Of a DNA stretch of 64,000 bases, positions 24,061 through 35,699 are shown piece after piece. The position numbers and the translations under genes were made by a program. Every line of letters begins with the position of its first letter. The first letter of the stretch is position 1. This stretch comes from Nephrocerus scutellatus (taxonomy: Eukaryota; Arthropoda; Insecta; Diptera; Pipunculidae), in contig OX352763.1 of the NCBI GenBank assembly GCA_947095585.1, forward strand, positions 107,549,908 to 107,613,907. The letters are read 5' to 3'. The notes under the pieces are model-generated. The model saw only the letters and a program-made list of their open reading frames with translations. It searched no databases and was not told the origin of the DNA.

Positions 24061-26720
24061 GAATTATACCCTTTTCTTACACTCAAGAGTCAAGAGTGAA
24101 CTCAACAAACAATTGAGGGCACAGTGAACTGATTTTATCGAAATAACCAAATTATTTTTAGTTATTAAGTAATGTTTATTAATAGCCTAATAGTTTGAAT
24201 TTATATAAGAAATTTAATAAAAAAAAAACTGCTGAACAATTGTCGAAAAAATTAGTTCTGTTATAATCTAAAAAGTTTAATAAGTCGTGATTTTCAATCT
24301 AAAATAACAGCAAATTTTAAAAGTAGTTTTAAATTTGAAAAACTTACCGTTAAATCGATGATATTCGATTTTTTATGGGTGGGTCAATGATGAGACGAAA
24401 TGGTGGATAATTCGATGAAACAAAGTGAAAGGAATAAAGATGAATCCTTTGTTGTTTTTGTTGTTGCGCTTTAACAAGAAAATATCGCAGTTGTTGGTTT
24501 AGTTTTATCCTTAATTTCAGGCAAATTTCATTTACAGATTAATTTTTTATTTTTTTTTATATTAATTTATTGTATTTTTATTGTAAGTGCGCGGGTTGTT
24601 TTGTATTTCCTTTTTGTTTCTTTTGTTTGTTACTGCGATTGCTGCTGCTAGTTTTTGCGTTAGTAAGAGTAGTTTTGTGTGAGTTTTAAGCCATTTTGAT
24701 GTGATTTTGTGACGATTTCGTTTTATGTAACGCGCGTTTTGGTGATGACAATGGCGACGACAATGGCGACGGCGACGACAACGATTGAGACAAAACAAAC
24801 GAACACAAGTTAACCATACGAAAAAGTAAACTTGCTGGTGTTGTTGCTGCTGTTGTTGTTGTTATCCTTAAATTACTTGAATTATGTGCATATCTATTAC
24901 TTTATTTACTCTATGTATGTACATATATAATTAAGTTAATGCGGTTTGCGGTTGAGTTGCGTGTTAGCGTTGCGGCTTCGTTTTATCGCTTTCACTATAA
25001 TATATATATATATGTATATATCTTTAAAATTTCTTTTAGAATTATTGTTACAAGTATTTACAATAAAATTAATTATGTTGTTGTTATTGTTTGAGTTGTT
25101 ATAATTTTATATTTACTCTTGTGTTTTTTGTTTGCTTTCTATAAATATATATGTATATTTCTATATGAATTATGACGGATTTCTGACACTTGAAAAACTG
25201 TTCTTCCTTTTCCTTTTCTCTTAAAAAAAATATTTTTTCTTATATCTCTATTGTAGTTGTTTTACAATCATTTCACACTTCTCAGTTATGCAAAAGTATT
25301 ATACTTTTTTAGTTCATATTTGTTCATTAGTCTGCGATAATCCTCTTTTTGACTGATGCTGCTGATTTGTCGTCTGTCATTGGAGCAAGAAAAGAAAAAA
25401 AACGAAACTTTTATTTGAATAACTAAACCAGAACAGAGTTTAGTCTGAGAAAATTGGCGAAAAGCGATTTCAAGGTTTCACATTTCCTTTGTGCTGTAGT
25501 ATACGTACTCAGATATATAAAAGGGATAAGAGATGGATTAAATTTCACACATAGAAGAAAAAAAAGACGTTCAATGCAATCACAACAACAAACAGAACAC
25601 ACTTAGAAACATATACACATATGACTGTATCCTTTAAGATATTTTTAAAATCCTGAAAGCTATCGTTACAGAGCACAACGAAGTGAACAGAAAATTAAGT
25701 AGAAAAAAAAAAGTTCAAATCACGGAGCCAAAAATGATATCCTTCATTCGGCGTCGGTCGGCCTACAGCGAGCACTAAAATTAACAATAATGACAACAAC
25801 TATGCACTATCCTTGTGAATACAATCACAGCACAGCCAATTATTGCTGTATGCCGAATCGCGACTATTGCGGGCGAATTCGATGAAAAAATGACTCGTCC
25901 TCGGTACAGAGACAAGCTGTTTAGTTGCCGTTGTGCGAGTATCTACGAAAATACTTGCGACTGGAAATAGTTTTAGTTATGAGATTTGTATGCGCAAACT
26001 TTAGAATAAAACTTTCGGATTAAATGTATACTCCGAGAGAGACATATTTCCAGTCACATACATATACTCCGAGAAATGTTTTAGTTCACAGTTCTCAAAA
26101 ATATTTTGTGAGAAGATCAAAACGACCCTCACCATCAACAGTCAGACAAAAAAGGTCACACAGATACACTTCATATCGTTAGTACACTCACATTCTTATA
26201 GCGCAACACATACTCACTCAAACAAACACCAAAGGAATTTTCTCAGCTGCGTTGTTCTGTTGTTCATTTCAGACGACCCGATATCCTTTTCATGGTTGGT
26301 GAAAAGTGTGCGAAAATGTTGGTTCGTCGATGGTTACGCTCTGTTGCTGTTCTTTTTTCGAGAGAGAGAGAGAGAGAGAGAGAGCATTAAAGGCGAATGA
26401 GAGGAAAACCAAAAAACAACAAAAAATCTGATTAGCATTCTCATTTAGCGCAACTACCCTCTCCTCACACAACTTCAATAAAATGATGGGCAAAAAAAAA
26501 ATGAAAATTTCTCCACCCAATTGACAACGCAACTAAACTGAACTACGGCTAAAAAAAGATCAACTCTGACTAATCGCTTAGGCGCACCGCATTGCATTCA
26601 CCCAGTTACCCAAATAATTTGCAAGGCAGTGACATGCATTAAAGGAAAAACCTTTAAGTCAAATTGCTGAACGGGCTATGTATGATTAACAAAAAAAGTT
26701 TTTAGCGAAATAAGTTGGTC
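24061..26720. other. Non-coding region with microsatellites
   Basis: No transposon domain and no convincing frame. Contains GTT/GCT-rich tracts (24830-24865), a TA run (25000-25020) and a (GA)n run at 26359-26383. Compared with the rest of the window it lacks recognisable transposon debris, so it may be an intron or upstream region of a gene lying outside. Open frames at 24798-24562 and 26532-26290 are low-complexity and were not accepted. Confidence 0.4.
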
Positions 26721-26723
26721 TAT

Positions 26724-26880
26724 AAAATAATATTCGGCACGACAAACCGAATTGCGGTCCAAGACGTATCCGAACGGCGAATTGAGAATCATTCCGTGAC
26801 AAGTTATTACTCTCGGACGTTTGTTAGACATTCGCGAGAGGTGGAACACCGTGAAAAATACTTTTGGTGTTACTGGGATT
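26724..26880 (-). mobile_element. SINE fragment with internal deletion
   Basis: The 3' end ('aataatattcggcacgacaa', 'ttgcggtccaagacg') is fused to the mid-body ('tatccgaacggcgaattgag') and runs to 'ggtgttactgggatt', losing box B, box A and the central 'ccatttgtgttgcacat' part. Same family as 51317-51606. Confidence 0.65.
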
Positions 26881-26888
26881 TGGGCTTA

Positions 26889-27088
26889 AAAATAATCAGG
26901 CCCCGAGATCAGATGGGATCCTAGCGGAGCTGATTTAAATATGGAGCCCCAAAATACAAAGAAATTGGAGGAAGAAGCGATGCCAGAAGACTGGCGAAGA
27001 GGTATACTGTGCCCCATACATAAGAAAGGAGATATCACAACATGGTATAACGTGGTCTAGCGTTGTTGGGTACCGCGTATAAGATTTT
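26889..27088 (+). pseudogene. LINE-B RT N-terminal fragment
   Basis: The plus strand encodes the start of the LINE-B RT (QAPRSDGILAELI, equal to KAPGSDGIPSELI at 15270), then 'EEAMPEDWRRGILCPIHKKG'-like sequence in shifted frames, ending at 'VGYRV' just where the 9-bp tandem array begins. Confidence 0.65.
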
Positions 27089-27332
27089 CTTTAAGTTCTT
27101 TAAGTTCTTTAAGTTCTTTAAATTCTTTAAGTTCTTTAAGTTCTTTAAGTTCTTTAAGTTCTTTAAGTTCTTTAAGTTCTTTAAGTTCTTTAAGTTCTTT
27201 AAGTTCTTTAAGTTCTTTAAGTTCTTTAAGTTCTTTAAGTTCTTTTAGTTCTTTAAGTTCTTTAAGTTCGTTTAGTTCTTTAAGTTCTTAAAGTTCTCTA
27301 AGTTCTTTAAGTTATTTTAGTTCATTAAGGTC
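27089..27332 (+). repeat. TTCTTTAAG 9-bp tandem array
   Basis: About 26 tandem copies of a 9-mer (ttctttaag), nearly perfect for the first 150 bp, then with substitutions (tttag, attaag). The reading frame is an artefact of the unit (FKF repeats). The array begins exactly inside LINE-B RT sequence whose last bases are 'aagattttctttaag', so it probably expanded from that site. Confidence 0.9.
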
Positions 27333-27447
27333 TTCTCAGAAAAAGTTAACTTGTCAACGTCTTGCAGGCTTCCTGATTTGTATAGCTTAATTTCTAGATG
27401 AAATATTTGCGATAAAGGAGGCTAGTATAAAGTATAAAGTAACATCA

Positions 27448-27615
27448 CAACGATTGCCATATGCGTAGATAGTAAATCCGCAATCAAAAGAGAGCGATTA
27501 CAGATCAAAACTTTTTTTTGGTCTCAAAGCACAGTAACATCGAATGTAATGAGAAAGCGAAAGAATTAGTGAATAGGGTCGCTCTGGACACAGGTCTATG
27601 GAAATAATTAGCTGT
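27448..27615 (+). pseudogene. RNase H fragment of a LINE
   Basis: Plus strand, two frames: CVDSKSAIK (the D-S-x-x-A-I catalytic Asp motif) near 27465-27490, then KHSNIECNEKAKELVNRVA (the GHxxIxGNExADxLA end of RNase H) near 27528-27585. Short and decayed. Confidence 0.6.
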
Positions 27616-27792
27616 CAACGGAGTTTCGTCAAGGAACCTTCTCTCTCTTCTATATAAAAAAAAACCACAACTACGTTTTGGTGTAGGTGGAGTAATATGA
27701 CCAATTGTGCCATATATCAAAAACGATGTGGCCCACTTTCAAAGAAAGGGGAACAAAATAAGCTGATCTCCAACACACGTTAAGATACTGTC

Positions 27793-27920
27793 ATAATTGT
27801 GGCAATAAGAACGGATGAGAGAATTCGGCATCCCAAATAAACTGACACGACTATGTAGGTTAACCATAACCAATGTTATAAGCCAAGTAAAAATATCCGG
27901 ATCACTATCAATTCCACATC
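27793..27920 (+). pseudogene. LINE-B RT scrap
   Basis: Reads 'MREFGIPNKLTRLCRLTITN' in part, then 'VISQVKISGSLS' by comparison with the LINE-B copy at 15600-16045. It ends in the same short RT region (VKISG) where the 15.69-kb copy switches orientation, and here also the next segment (27921-28095) is on the opposite strand. Confidence 0.6.
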
Positions 27921-28095
27921 TAATTTTGCTAAGGTGATATCGCAGTCCACAACGACCTGTGAGAAAGCTCACCAGCTTTCTGATGCTTTCCTTGTCTAGA
28001 TTAAGGGTTTTCTTGTAGGAAAAGGGCCTGTTTAACCGTTTGGATTGCCTACGCCCTAGGAGATTATCCCAATGGGCTAGACAAAGTCGTAAGAA
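27921..28095 (-). pseudogene. LINE C-terminal scrap
   Basis: Minus strand: LLGRRQSKRLNRPF, LNLDKESIRKLVSFLTGRCG, LRYHLSKI. This is the TGHCxLxxHLxxI region that follows RNase H in jockey/R1-type LINEs. Confidence 0.6.
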
Positions 28096-28689
28096 ACAAC
28101 AACTTTTTGTCCGGTTGCGTCTCATTTATAATCTAACACAATTACTTTACTGTAGTTGGCCACTTATATTTATTTTATTATATAAATTTAGAAAAATTTT
28201 TGTCTATCGCAAAATCTGTTTATTAGTGCAATGATATTGGTGCTGATTCTATATTTTTCTGGGTGGTCGATGTGTAAAGGGGGTCGGTTCGTATACGGTC
28301 AGTTGGGTAGGCCAGCCGGGAAACGCCAGGATGCTTTAATGGTCATCTTATGCTCATGCTCATGCTCATCTAATATAAATATCGAAGTTTCGAGAAAACA
28401 AGTTACGAATAAGCTTTTATTCTCTGATGAAAATGTTGAAATTCTTAAAAAGGTTTCTTCCATTTTAAAGCCATTTATGAGATGTTTCACGAAAGAAAAA
28501 TATGTGCAGAGACATTTACGCTAGAACGATCTATTATATATTTCCCTTATCGCACAAATTTGGGTGATATCCCATTTAATAGAAAACATTATAATGTAAG
28601 CAAGATAATTGTTCTTTATCAATTTAACAATTTACTTTTTTTGTTATTTGAAAGAATTTGTAGCAATCAATATGTACTTTCATGTTTAA
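28096..28689. other. Spacer, one weak transposase-like frame
   Basis: A 97-codon plus frame (28231-28524) contains SDENVEILKKVSSILKPF, which faintly recalls the 'LLxPF' helix of hAT transposases, but nothing else supports this. No other signal. Confidence 0.3.
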
Positions 28690-28875
28690 ACCCTTTTAAA
28701 GCAACAATTTTTCAACAATTATTACATGTCACTGTATACTTTTAACTTATTTTTTTACTTTAATTAAGATTGCAACAATCATTACATTTCACTGTATACT
28801 TTTGGGGTTAAATTTTTCAATAAATACTGCAACAATCATTATATATCTTTGTATGTTTTATAGGATTTCATGGTA
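28690..28875 (+). repeat. Copy of the AT-rich ~60-bp repeat
   Basis: Three units ('caacaattattacatgtcac' 'tgtatacttttaa'; 'tgcaacaatcattacatttc' 'actgtatacttttggggtt'; 'actgcaacaatcattatata') match the array at 9960-11050. Confidence 0.65.
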
Positions 28876-29398
28876 ATAACCTAAATTAAATTACCGGAGT
28901 TTTTCGGCTAGTGGCCACTATTAGTTCATTATTTATAAAAATTTTACCAAAGATTTTTCCTAACCGACCGTTTTTTTTTTCGATTTTCCAGAAAAAAAGG
29001 GTCACCGCGACAAAACCGAGTAGCAAGGTCATATTTTATTCACATATTAATTTGGTTATCTCATAAGGTAAGAAAGAAGGTTTGTTATTAACTTAATTTA
29101 GATGTCAATACTTTGCTAAAATATCACAAAGCATACTACTTTAAATTACGCTGTTTTGACTGATAAAGTTTGTTCTGTTCACTACTACCTGAGCTATAAA
29201 ATTTAACGAGTTCTCTTAAAACAAAATTTTTTAATTAAAAAGTAACGAGTAGCTTTTTGAACCTTCCTTGGAGAAAGTAGTTGAGGGTTATATTTGTATA
29301 GAAAGAACGAAAAAATATTTGGATTTGGAAGTTTTAATTTTTATTGTTGTATAAAAAGATTTTGACAAATATCGATCCAGACTATCGAAGATAAGTGG
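28876..29398. other. AT-rich spacer
   Basis: No coding or repeat signal recognised. Confidence 0.45.
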
Positions 29399-29690
29399 GC
29401 GCCATCGCTGTAGTGGTTAGTGCGTTGGACTTATGGGTGGGAGGTTCGAAGTTCGAATCCCATAAAAACAACAAAAATCTTTTTTTTTCGCGAATGTCTG
29501 ACAAAACGTTCGAGAGTAATAACATGCCATGGAAAGCTTTTCAATTCGCCATTAGCATACAGTTTTAAATTGTGGGTCCCTCTTCTCTTTGTGTACAAAA
29601 ATATAACACGCACAACACAAATATTAGCGAGAATATCCAGGCCTTGGATTACAACGGTCTGTCGCCCCAAATATTATTATTATTATTGAT
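29399..29690 (+). mobile_element. tRNA-derived SINE, full length, divergent subfamily
   Basis: Plus strand: GGGCGCC start, tRNA-like head with AGTGGTTAGTGCG as box A region (29410-29425), box B GTTCGAATCC at 29450-29459, body ('gtctgacaaaacgttcgaga', 'aagcttttcaattcgccatt', 'ttgtgtacaaaaatataaca'), and 3' end 'cggtctgtcgccccaaatat' with an (ATT)n tail. The head differs from the other copies (AGTGGTTAG instead of CTCAGTGG), suggesting a separate subfamily derived from another tRNA-like head. Confidence 0.75.
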
Positions 29691-30084
29691 GGTGAAGTGT
29701 TTTTTCTATTAAATTGCACAATTTGCAGATTAGAAATTAATCTTTCCGTTTCAACAGAACAAAAGGATTTTGTTTTTGTAAAAAAGCTAAATTATACGAT
29801 GGACAGTAAAAAATGTATTCTGAATTTAACGAATTTTCTATAATTTTAAATTTTAAAGCATCGGACCACGGTTGTAGAGGCAAATAAAATGATGATGAAT
29901 AAGAATCTTAAAAATCTTTCTAAGACAACTAGAAACTATATTTTATTCTATATACCTCTTAATATTACAAAAATATTGAATTACTAGTGAATTGTGGCCG
30001 AAAGACTCCGGCAAAATTTATTGTGTGTGTTTAGTATATCTCCGCGTATCTACGAGTATATATATATATAATATACAAAAAAAC
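29691..30084. other. AT-rich spacer
   Basis: No feature recognised. Confidence 0.45.
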
Positions 30085-30615
30085 AACCCATAAAAATTTT
30101 CATGTAAATTCTCTAATGGGAGATACATTTGTTTGCAAAGTTTGAACCGGGTTAATTTGGAAAATATTAACATAGGAGCCCCTTCACTTCAAAATTTTTA
30201 TAAAAACTGTTGTCATGTGTAAAAAATGTGTATGGGAGCCCCGACATTGGGGCCTGATCACTTCTAAATTTCAATAGTAAGTATTGTTATCGGAGATACC
30301 CGATTTGAAGAAAATCGGGTTAATTTTTAAAAAAAATTATATGGGCACCCCTCGGGCCTCAGGGCCGTATGACTCTAAAAATTAAACAAAAAGTTTTAAA
30401 CATAGGAGATACACAGGTGTTAAACATTTTAGGAAAATCGGGTTAATTTTTAAAAAAATTATATGGGCACCCCTCGGGCCTCAGGACCCGATCAACCAAA
30501 AATTTTACAAAAAGTTTTGTACATTGGAGTTACACATGCATAAAAAATTTGAAGAAAATCTGGTAAATTTTGTAATTTATTTCTATTGGAGCTCCCCGAC
30601 CCCGAGTTTTTAAGA
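30085..30615 (+). repeat. Dispersed GGAGCCCC repeat, four to five ~120-bp units
   Basis: Tandem units, each with 'gaagaaaatcgggttaattt', an AT spacer, 'tatgggcacccctcgggcct', then 'aaaagttttaaacataggag' 'atacac'. This is the opposite orientation to the array at 37850-38940. The conserved terminal tail seen at 16138 is not present here. Confidence 0.7.
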
Positions 30616-30783
30616 ACTGTTTTTTAAAAACGAAATTATTTTGGAAAGCTACGTTATGTAGAATTATCGCAATTTTCTGAATACAAAAGAAATACATCTA
30701 ATAAAATAGCAGATAGATATTACAATACAGAATACACAACGTTATGTGTTTCCGAACACATTCCATTATCTGCATTTTAAATA

Positions 30784-30980
30784 CAATAATAATTATATTC
30801 GGGACGACAGACCATTGCGGTCGAAGGCCTAGCTTCTCGTGAGCATTTGTGTTGCTGATTTATATTTTTTGGATCACTAATGGAAGGGACCTACAATTTA
30901 AGGCCAGCTCCCAACGACGAATTGAGAAGCTTTCCGTGACAAGTTATTACTCTCGGAACGCTTGTCACGCATTCGCGATA
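30784..30980 (-). mobile_element. SINE, head missing
   Basis: Minus-strand copy from the 3' end ('attcgggacgacagaccatt') through the body ('aagctttccgtgacaagtta', 'ctcggaacgcttgtcacgca') to 'ttcgcgat'. The promoter head with box A and B is lost (5' truncated). Confidence 0.7.
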
Positions 30981-31059
30981 TCTAAATACAATACTTGATA
31001 AAAAAAAATTAAGTCAAGAAACTAGAGCGCCTGCAAGTATGCAAAGAAATGTGATGATT

Positions 31060-31150
31060 GTTACAATATTAATTAAAGGATTTAACTCTTAAATTTTGCA
31101 ATGAAATTTGATGATTGTTGCAATATTTATTTAAATATTAAACCCTTAAA
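31060..31150 (-). repeat. Copy of the AT-rich ~60-bp repeat, inverted
   Basis: The minus strand reads 'aaatattgcaacaatcatca' and 'gggtttaat', as in the 10-kb array. Confidence 0.5.
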
Positions 31151-34100
31151 TAAAATTAATAAAATTAATTAATTTATTAATTTTTTAATAAATTACGATT
31201 TATAATTTTATTTAATTAACAAAAAATTAAAAAATTTTGATCGAGAAAAAAAATATTTTTCCCGTTTTCCCTTCACTTTAAAAATTTTTCTATTTAATGT
31301 GATATTACCCATTATTTAAAGATAAAACGAAGATTGTAAATTTCTGATCACAAATTGAATTGTCTATATAGAAACCATATATGTATAATTAAATAATTTT
31401 TTTATATGTGAATTGATTCAAAGGTAAATGTAGGAGTAAAGCGTTAGAAACTCTGTCGAACCAATCTCTAGCATACTGACACGAGGAAATGCATTTTGCT
31501 TGATTTGCAATATTCCACACTTGATTCGTTAAAGAAAAATTTAGTTATTCCAAGGGCTTTGAAAGATCTTTTAAAACATGTTTCTTAGTCCTGATATTGT
31601 AGGAAATTGTTATTGTTGTCCTCTTTACAATACGTGCATTTCCTGTCTAGTGAAGCTAATGTGTCATACCGGAATACGTTACATTTCCTTTCTACCGAAC
31701 GTATATGCGTTCTGTTCACTTCCAATAAATTGATATATTCATTATTTAATTGGAAATTATTTTGATTAATTAAAGTTAAAGAAAATTTAATAGAAACTTA
31801 TTTTGTTTATTCAAAGTTTTAAAAAATTTACCACTGAAACACATTATTGTACAAGTTTTTCATTAAGATCGCCCCATTTGGTTTTCCAAATAAAACAGCT
31901 TGTACTAGAGATATATAAGAAAAAAGTATTTCAGTTTATTAATTATGGAAGGCAACTTTATTTAAATGTCTTTCATGGAATCGCCTGCACGCGAGTAAAT
32001 GCGCTGAACTCAATTTTTCAACACAGCTTTTGCAAAGTTCACAGTTTCTCACATCAATAGAAATTAAGCGAATAATCCTCGATTTTTATAAAAATAATTT
32101 TATTTTAAATTAATTATGAATTTATGTCATAAGTTTATTTAACCACTTTCAGGATCTTAAGGATCTCCGTTGCAGTCCAACAAAAGCAATCACATCTCCA
32201 AATTGTTAAACTCCTTTTTCCAAATTTAAATGCTTATTAATCCAATGTTTTTATAGGAATTTAAATGCAGTAATCCTTTGTTTTTAATTTCCATTAATAT
32301 TTTGCACAGAAGTTATTTCCATTTATGGATTAGTCAACTTATGCAGAGAGCTTCTTGTGTACTCTCTCTCTCTCTATCTCCCAGTCTCTCAGTCTATATC
32401 ATTTCATTCTTTTCCACTTTAAAGCTTATCCATTCACAGTAAAGCACTTTGTTAGTTTTCTTCTTTTTTGAAAAAAATATGTAGATTTATTCTTTTTTTA
32501 ACAATAATTTTCCGAGTTTTGAAACGTTTCGTAACCGTTTCCACACACAAAACACATTCATTCGCGGAAACGAAAAACGGATATGATGAGTGTGCACTCG
32601 TATTTGTGTGTGAATGGGAAAAGGACGAAGGTGAAAATCGTTAAAAAAAACAGTCAACGTCTGAATGGTGAGGCGGTGAGGTGAATACGTATATACGTTC
32701 GTCCGATGGAACGATAGAAGACCGATAGGTCGCGCGAGAACGAAACAGTTGACGATATGCGATGACGAAACAGAAGAAACAAGGAGCAGTTTTCGTCGAT
32801 TTTACTCTCCCTGTTTTTCTTCTGCTCTGAAAATTTACATAACGAACAGCGAACGAGAAACCGATTGAAGGATTTTCCTATATATTTTTTATAATTTTTT
32901 AATTATGTTCGATTCGTTATTAATTTAAGCTTTTTTGTTTTATTTTATGTAAAAAATCGAACTTTTTTATTGAGTTTTGAAGTTCACAATTGGAAAAAGT
33001 TCAACATTTATAATACTGGCCTTCAGTTGTTAAAACTAAGAAACGTTTATATTTAAATGTTAATGTTGGTAAATGTAACAAATTATCAAAATCATGGCAC
33101 TATGCTCATAAAAGAGGAGATCGATTGAAAATCTCCTTCAAAACTCCTTGAATCTACGGTGTAGTCAGTTAACGATCACGACAATCTCAAGACCTCAAAA
33201 CGATGAACTTAACATTTTCAGCGAAAAAAATATCGATCGACTTCTGAATATAAATCGATGATTTTTTTAACTATGACATTGTTTTTTTTTTAAGAACAGT
33301 TTTCTTTACCTTAATGCAAACCCGTTAACCCGTAGAAATAATAATTATAAAGAATATAAACTTTTGAGTATTAATTAAACGAACGACCGTAAAATTGTGA
33401 CTCAGCACACCGAATAAAATCGAAAAATTACACAATGAAGACGAAGGCTTGCTAAAAAATAATCCGTTTCCTCCTTCGAACTTCGTATACTGCGGACTTA
33501 TTGTCGTTCACGAGAACAACGACGATGACGATAGCGGACCAGGAGCCGGAGCAGGAGGAGAACAACGTCAAATGCCTCTGCTAAAATGTGAACACAACAG
33601 AGTGTTGTATCCTTTTTGCCATATTCCGTTGCCATATCCACTACAAACACACACAGCCATACACACACGCACACAAACATACACACAACAAACCAGATAC
33701 ATAACCTAAAGAAAGAAAAATCGAAAGTCCTTTTTTCACACGACATACGACACTAACAAAAAAAAAAAAAAAAAAAAAAACTGCGGTATCCGCATAGAAA
33801 AAATTTTTGAAAAAAAAAAACCATTTTGGAAAAAAAAGTCAACCGTTTTTTCCCTGAGTTTTTAAGTTCACAATAACGCAAATAATATTGTCCTTCAGTC
33901 AAACCACAGTAATGTTCAATATACACAACACAAGGAAGGAAGGATCCAAAAAAGAAGAGGATTTTCCGTCGACCGTCTTAGTATGAAATACCCGAAATCC
34001 GTTCGTGTCCGTGGTTCGCCTAAACTGAAATCCGCATAGAAATGTTACCATCGCCAAAGTCCGTGTTTCGTTGAGTTTTCCACGAAGCACAACTCACACA

Positions 34101-34880
34101 CACACACACACACACACACTGCGCACACACAAATTTCCCATTTTCCAAGCATACCAATTATGGCCCCATATCACACCCGCCCTCCTTCGTCATCCACCTA
34201 ATGACAAACTGTGTTATTTACAATTTGATTTCGTTCAGTTTGGAGAAAATCATTCGTTCAATCTGTGCCTAATGAGGGAAATGACTGATGTTATTGGGGG
34301 GTGGGGCATTTTCTATTCGCATACAATGGGAAGTCAATTGAAGTCGTTTCCACGCAATTGGAAGCACGAAACAAACAACACACCGAAAATGGTTTACTTT
34401 TTCTACTTAACGCAGAGATATGCAGAGATACCATCCTCTAAGTCGAGGAATCTCTTCTGTGCGTATTCCATTCATAATAAAAAACATGCCGATGACGGAG
34501 AAAAACAATGATGATGATGATGATGGCACAGGATGTTCTTTTGGTGGATGACGCGATGGTACTAGGAATAAGGAATCTAGCAAAATATGGGGACAACCGA
34601 GAATAATAAGAGCTACACTTGCTGACATCATGTCTCCTGTTTTGCAATTGTACGAGTATTGCGTATACGCAACCGATTCGTCGTTTTCATTTTTGAATTC
34701 GTATTTTGTTGTGCCATACTCTTGGATGGCAGTGTATGGGAATTGGCTGTGTTAATGTCGCCATGCGGACTATTATTCTTATGATGTGACATCGGTGGTT
34801 TCAAGGATGGATTCGCATTGGGCGAAAAGCCACAGTCACAGCAGCAGACTAATAGCCTAGCTGCTTTTTGAATTCTCTAT
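31151..34880. other. Long non-coding stretch, few repeats
   Basis: AT-rich DNA without transposon domains. Microsatellites: CT-rich 32359-32390, CA-rich 33640-33690, poly(A) of about 25 at 33757-33781, (CA)n 34088-34119. Frames at 33449-33709, 34071-34511 and 31803-32060 run over simple repeats or lack any known motif and are not accepted as genes. The region may be intronic or regulatory, but I see no specific element. Confidence 0.4.
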
Positions 34881-34899
34881 ATTAACTTCCCCTGCCCAT

Positions 34900-35205
34900 G
34901 TAGTTGTTTGTTTGTTTGTCGTGGAATCTTGCGATCAACGTTTAACCCACTTTGCAAAGCCCGATTTAATTGAAATTTTGCACACCTGCATATCTCCATG
35001 ACAACACTTTCAATTAAAATTTAGGGGCCCTCGGTCCTTAGACAAATATTTTACAAAATTTACCCGATTTTCTTCAAATTTTATATACAAGTGTATCTCC
35101 GATGGACAACACTTTATGTAAAAACTTTTGAGATCCGGGGCCTCATTAAAATATTCTTAATATGATTTTCTTCAAATTTTATACAAATGTGTTTATCCGA
35201 TGGAC
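34900..35205 (-). repeat. Dispersed GGAGCCCC repeat, tail plus two units
   Basis: Begins at the conserved tail ('gtttgtttgtttgtcgtgga' 'atcttgcgatcaacg', 'acccactttgcaaagcccga'), followed by two degenerate body units, each with 'cccgattttcttcaaatttt'-type sequence and a 'ctccgatggacaacac' block. Ends where LINE RT sequence begins. Confidence 0.7.
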
Positions 35206-35690
35206 ACTTGTAGATCATCAGATATGCACAGAAACGGATTTGCAAGATCATTAATATATAAGGCAAATAGAAGTGGACCAAGCACTGATCCCTGTGGTAC
35301 TTCAATCTTCAGTTCGAGTGTTGAGGAGTAATTACCGCTTACATATACTTGCTGCGTTCTACCACTGAGGTAATCAAGAACAAATTAAATAGCGGAGTTA
35401 CTAAAGCCGAAGTATATTTTTAATTTATCGCACATAATTTGAAAATTAATTCAGTCAAAAGCATTTGAGAAGTCCAGCAAACACAAAATGGAGATGAAGC
35501 CCTTATCAAATTCATTGCGGATATCATCCAGTATTTTTAATAGTGCTGTATTGCAACTATGGTATGTCCTAAAACCAGATTGAAAAGGAGTCATTCCATT
35601 TCATGTGTTCATGAAGCAGTTTATGGAGAGTCCCAGCGATGGTTGCTTTGTCTTGTATGAAGGTGTGGGTAAAAATATTTAGGAATAGAT
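35206..35690 (-). pseudogene. LINE RT fragment (jockey/CR1-like)
   Basis: Minus strand: FKSGFRTYHSCNTALLKILD-like fingers near 35570, FCLLDFSNAFD-like motif A near 35480, a 'KLKIYFGFSNSAI' segment, YLSGRTQQVYVSGNYSS near 35360-35310, then PQGSVLGPLLFALYINDLAN (the PQGSVLGPLLF box) near 35300-35240. It stops before the FADD active site. Several stops in the first half. Confidence 0.7.
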
Positions 35691-35699
35691 AACCCATTG

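Noticed and set aside
27063..27248. Open frame encoding FKF repeats
   Set aside because: Produced by a 9-bp tandem repeat; no start context and no homology.
28231..28524. hAT transposase fragment
   Set aside because: Only one short helix-like string resembles hAT; no BED finger, catalytic or RW motif was seen.
34071..34511. 146-codon frame starting in a CA repeat
   Set aside because: The Thr-His run comes from (CA)n and the remainder matches nothing I know; no splice or start support.
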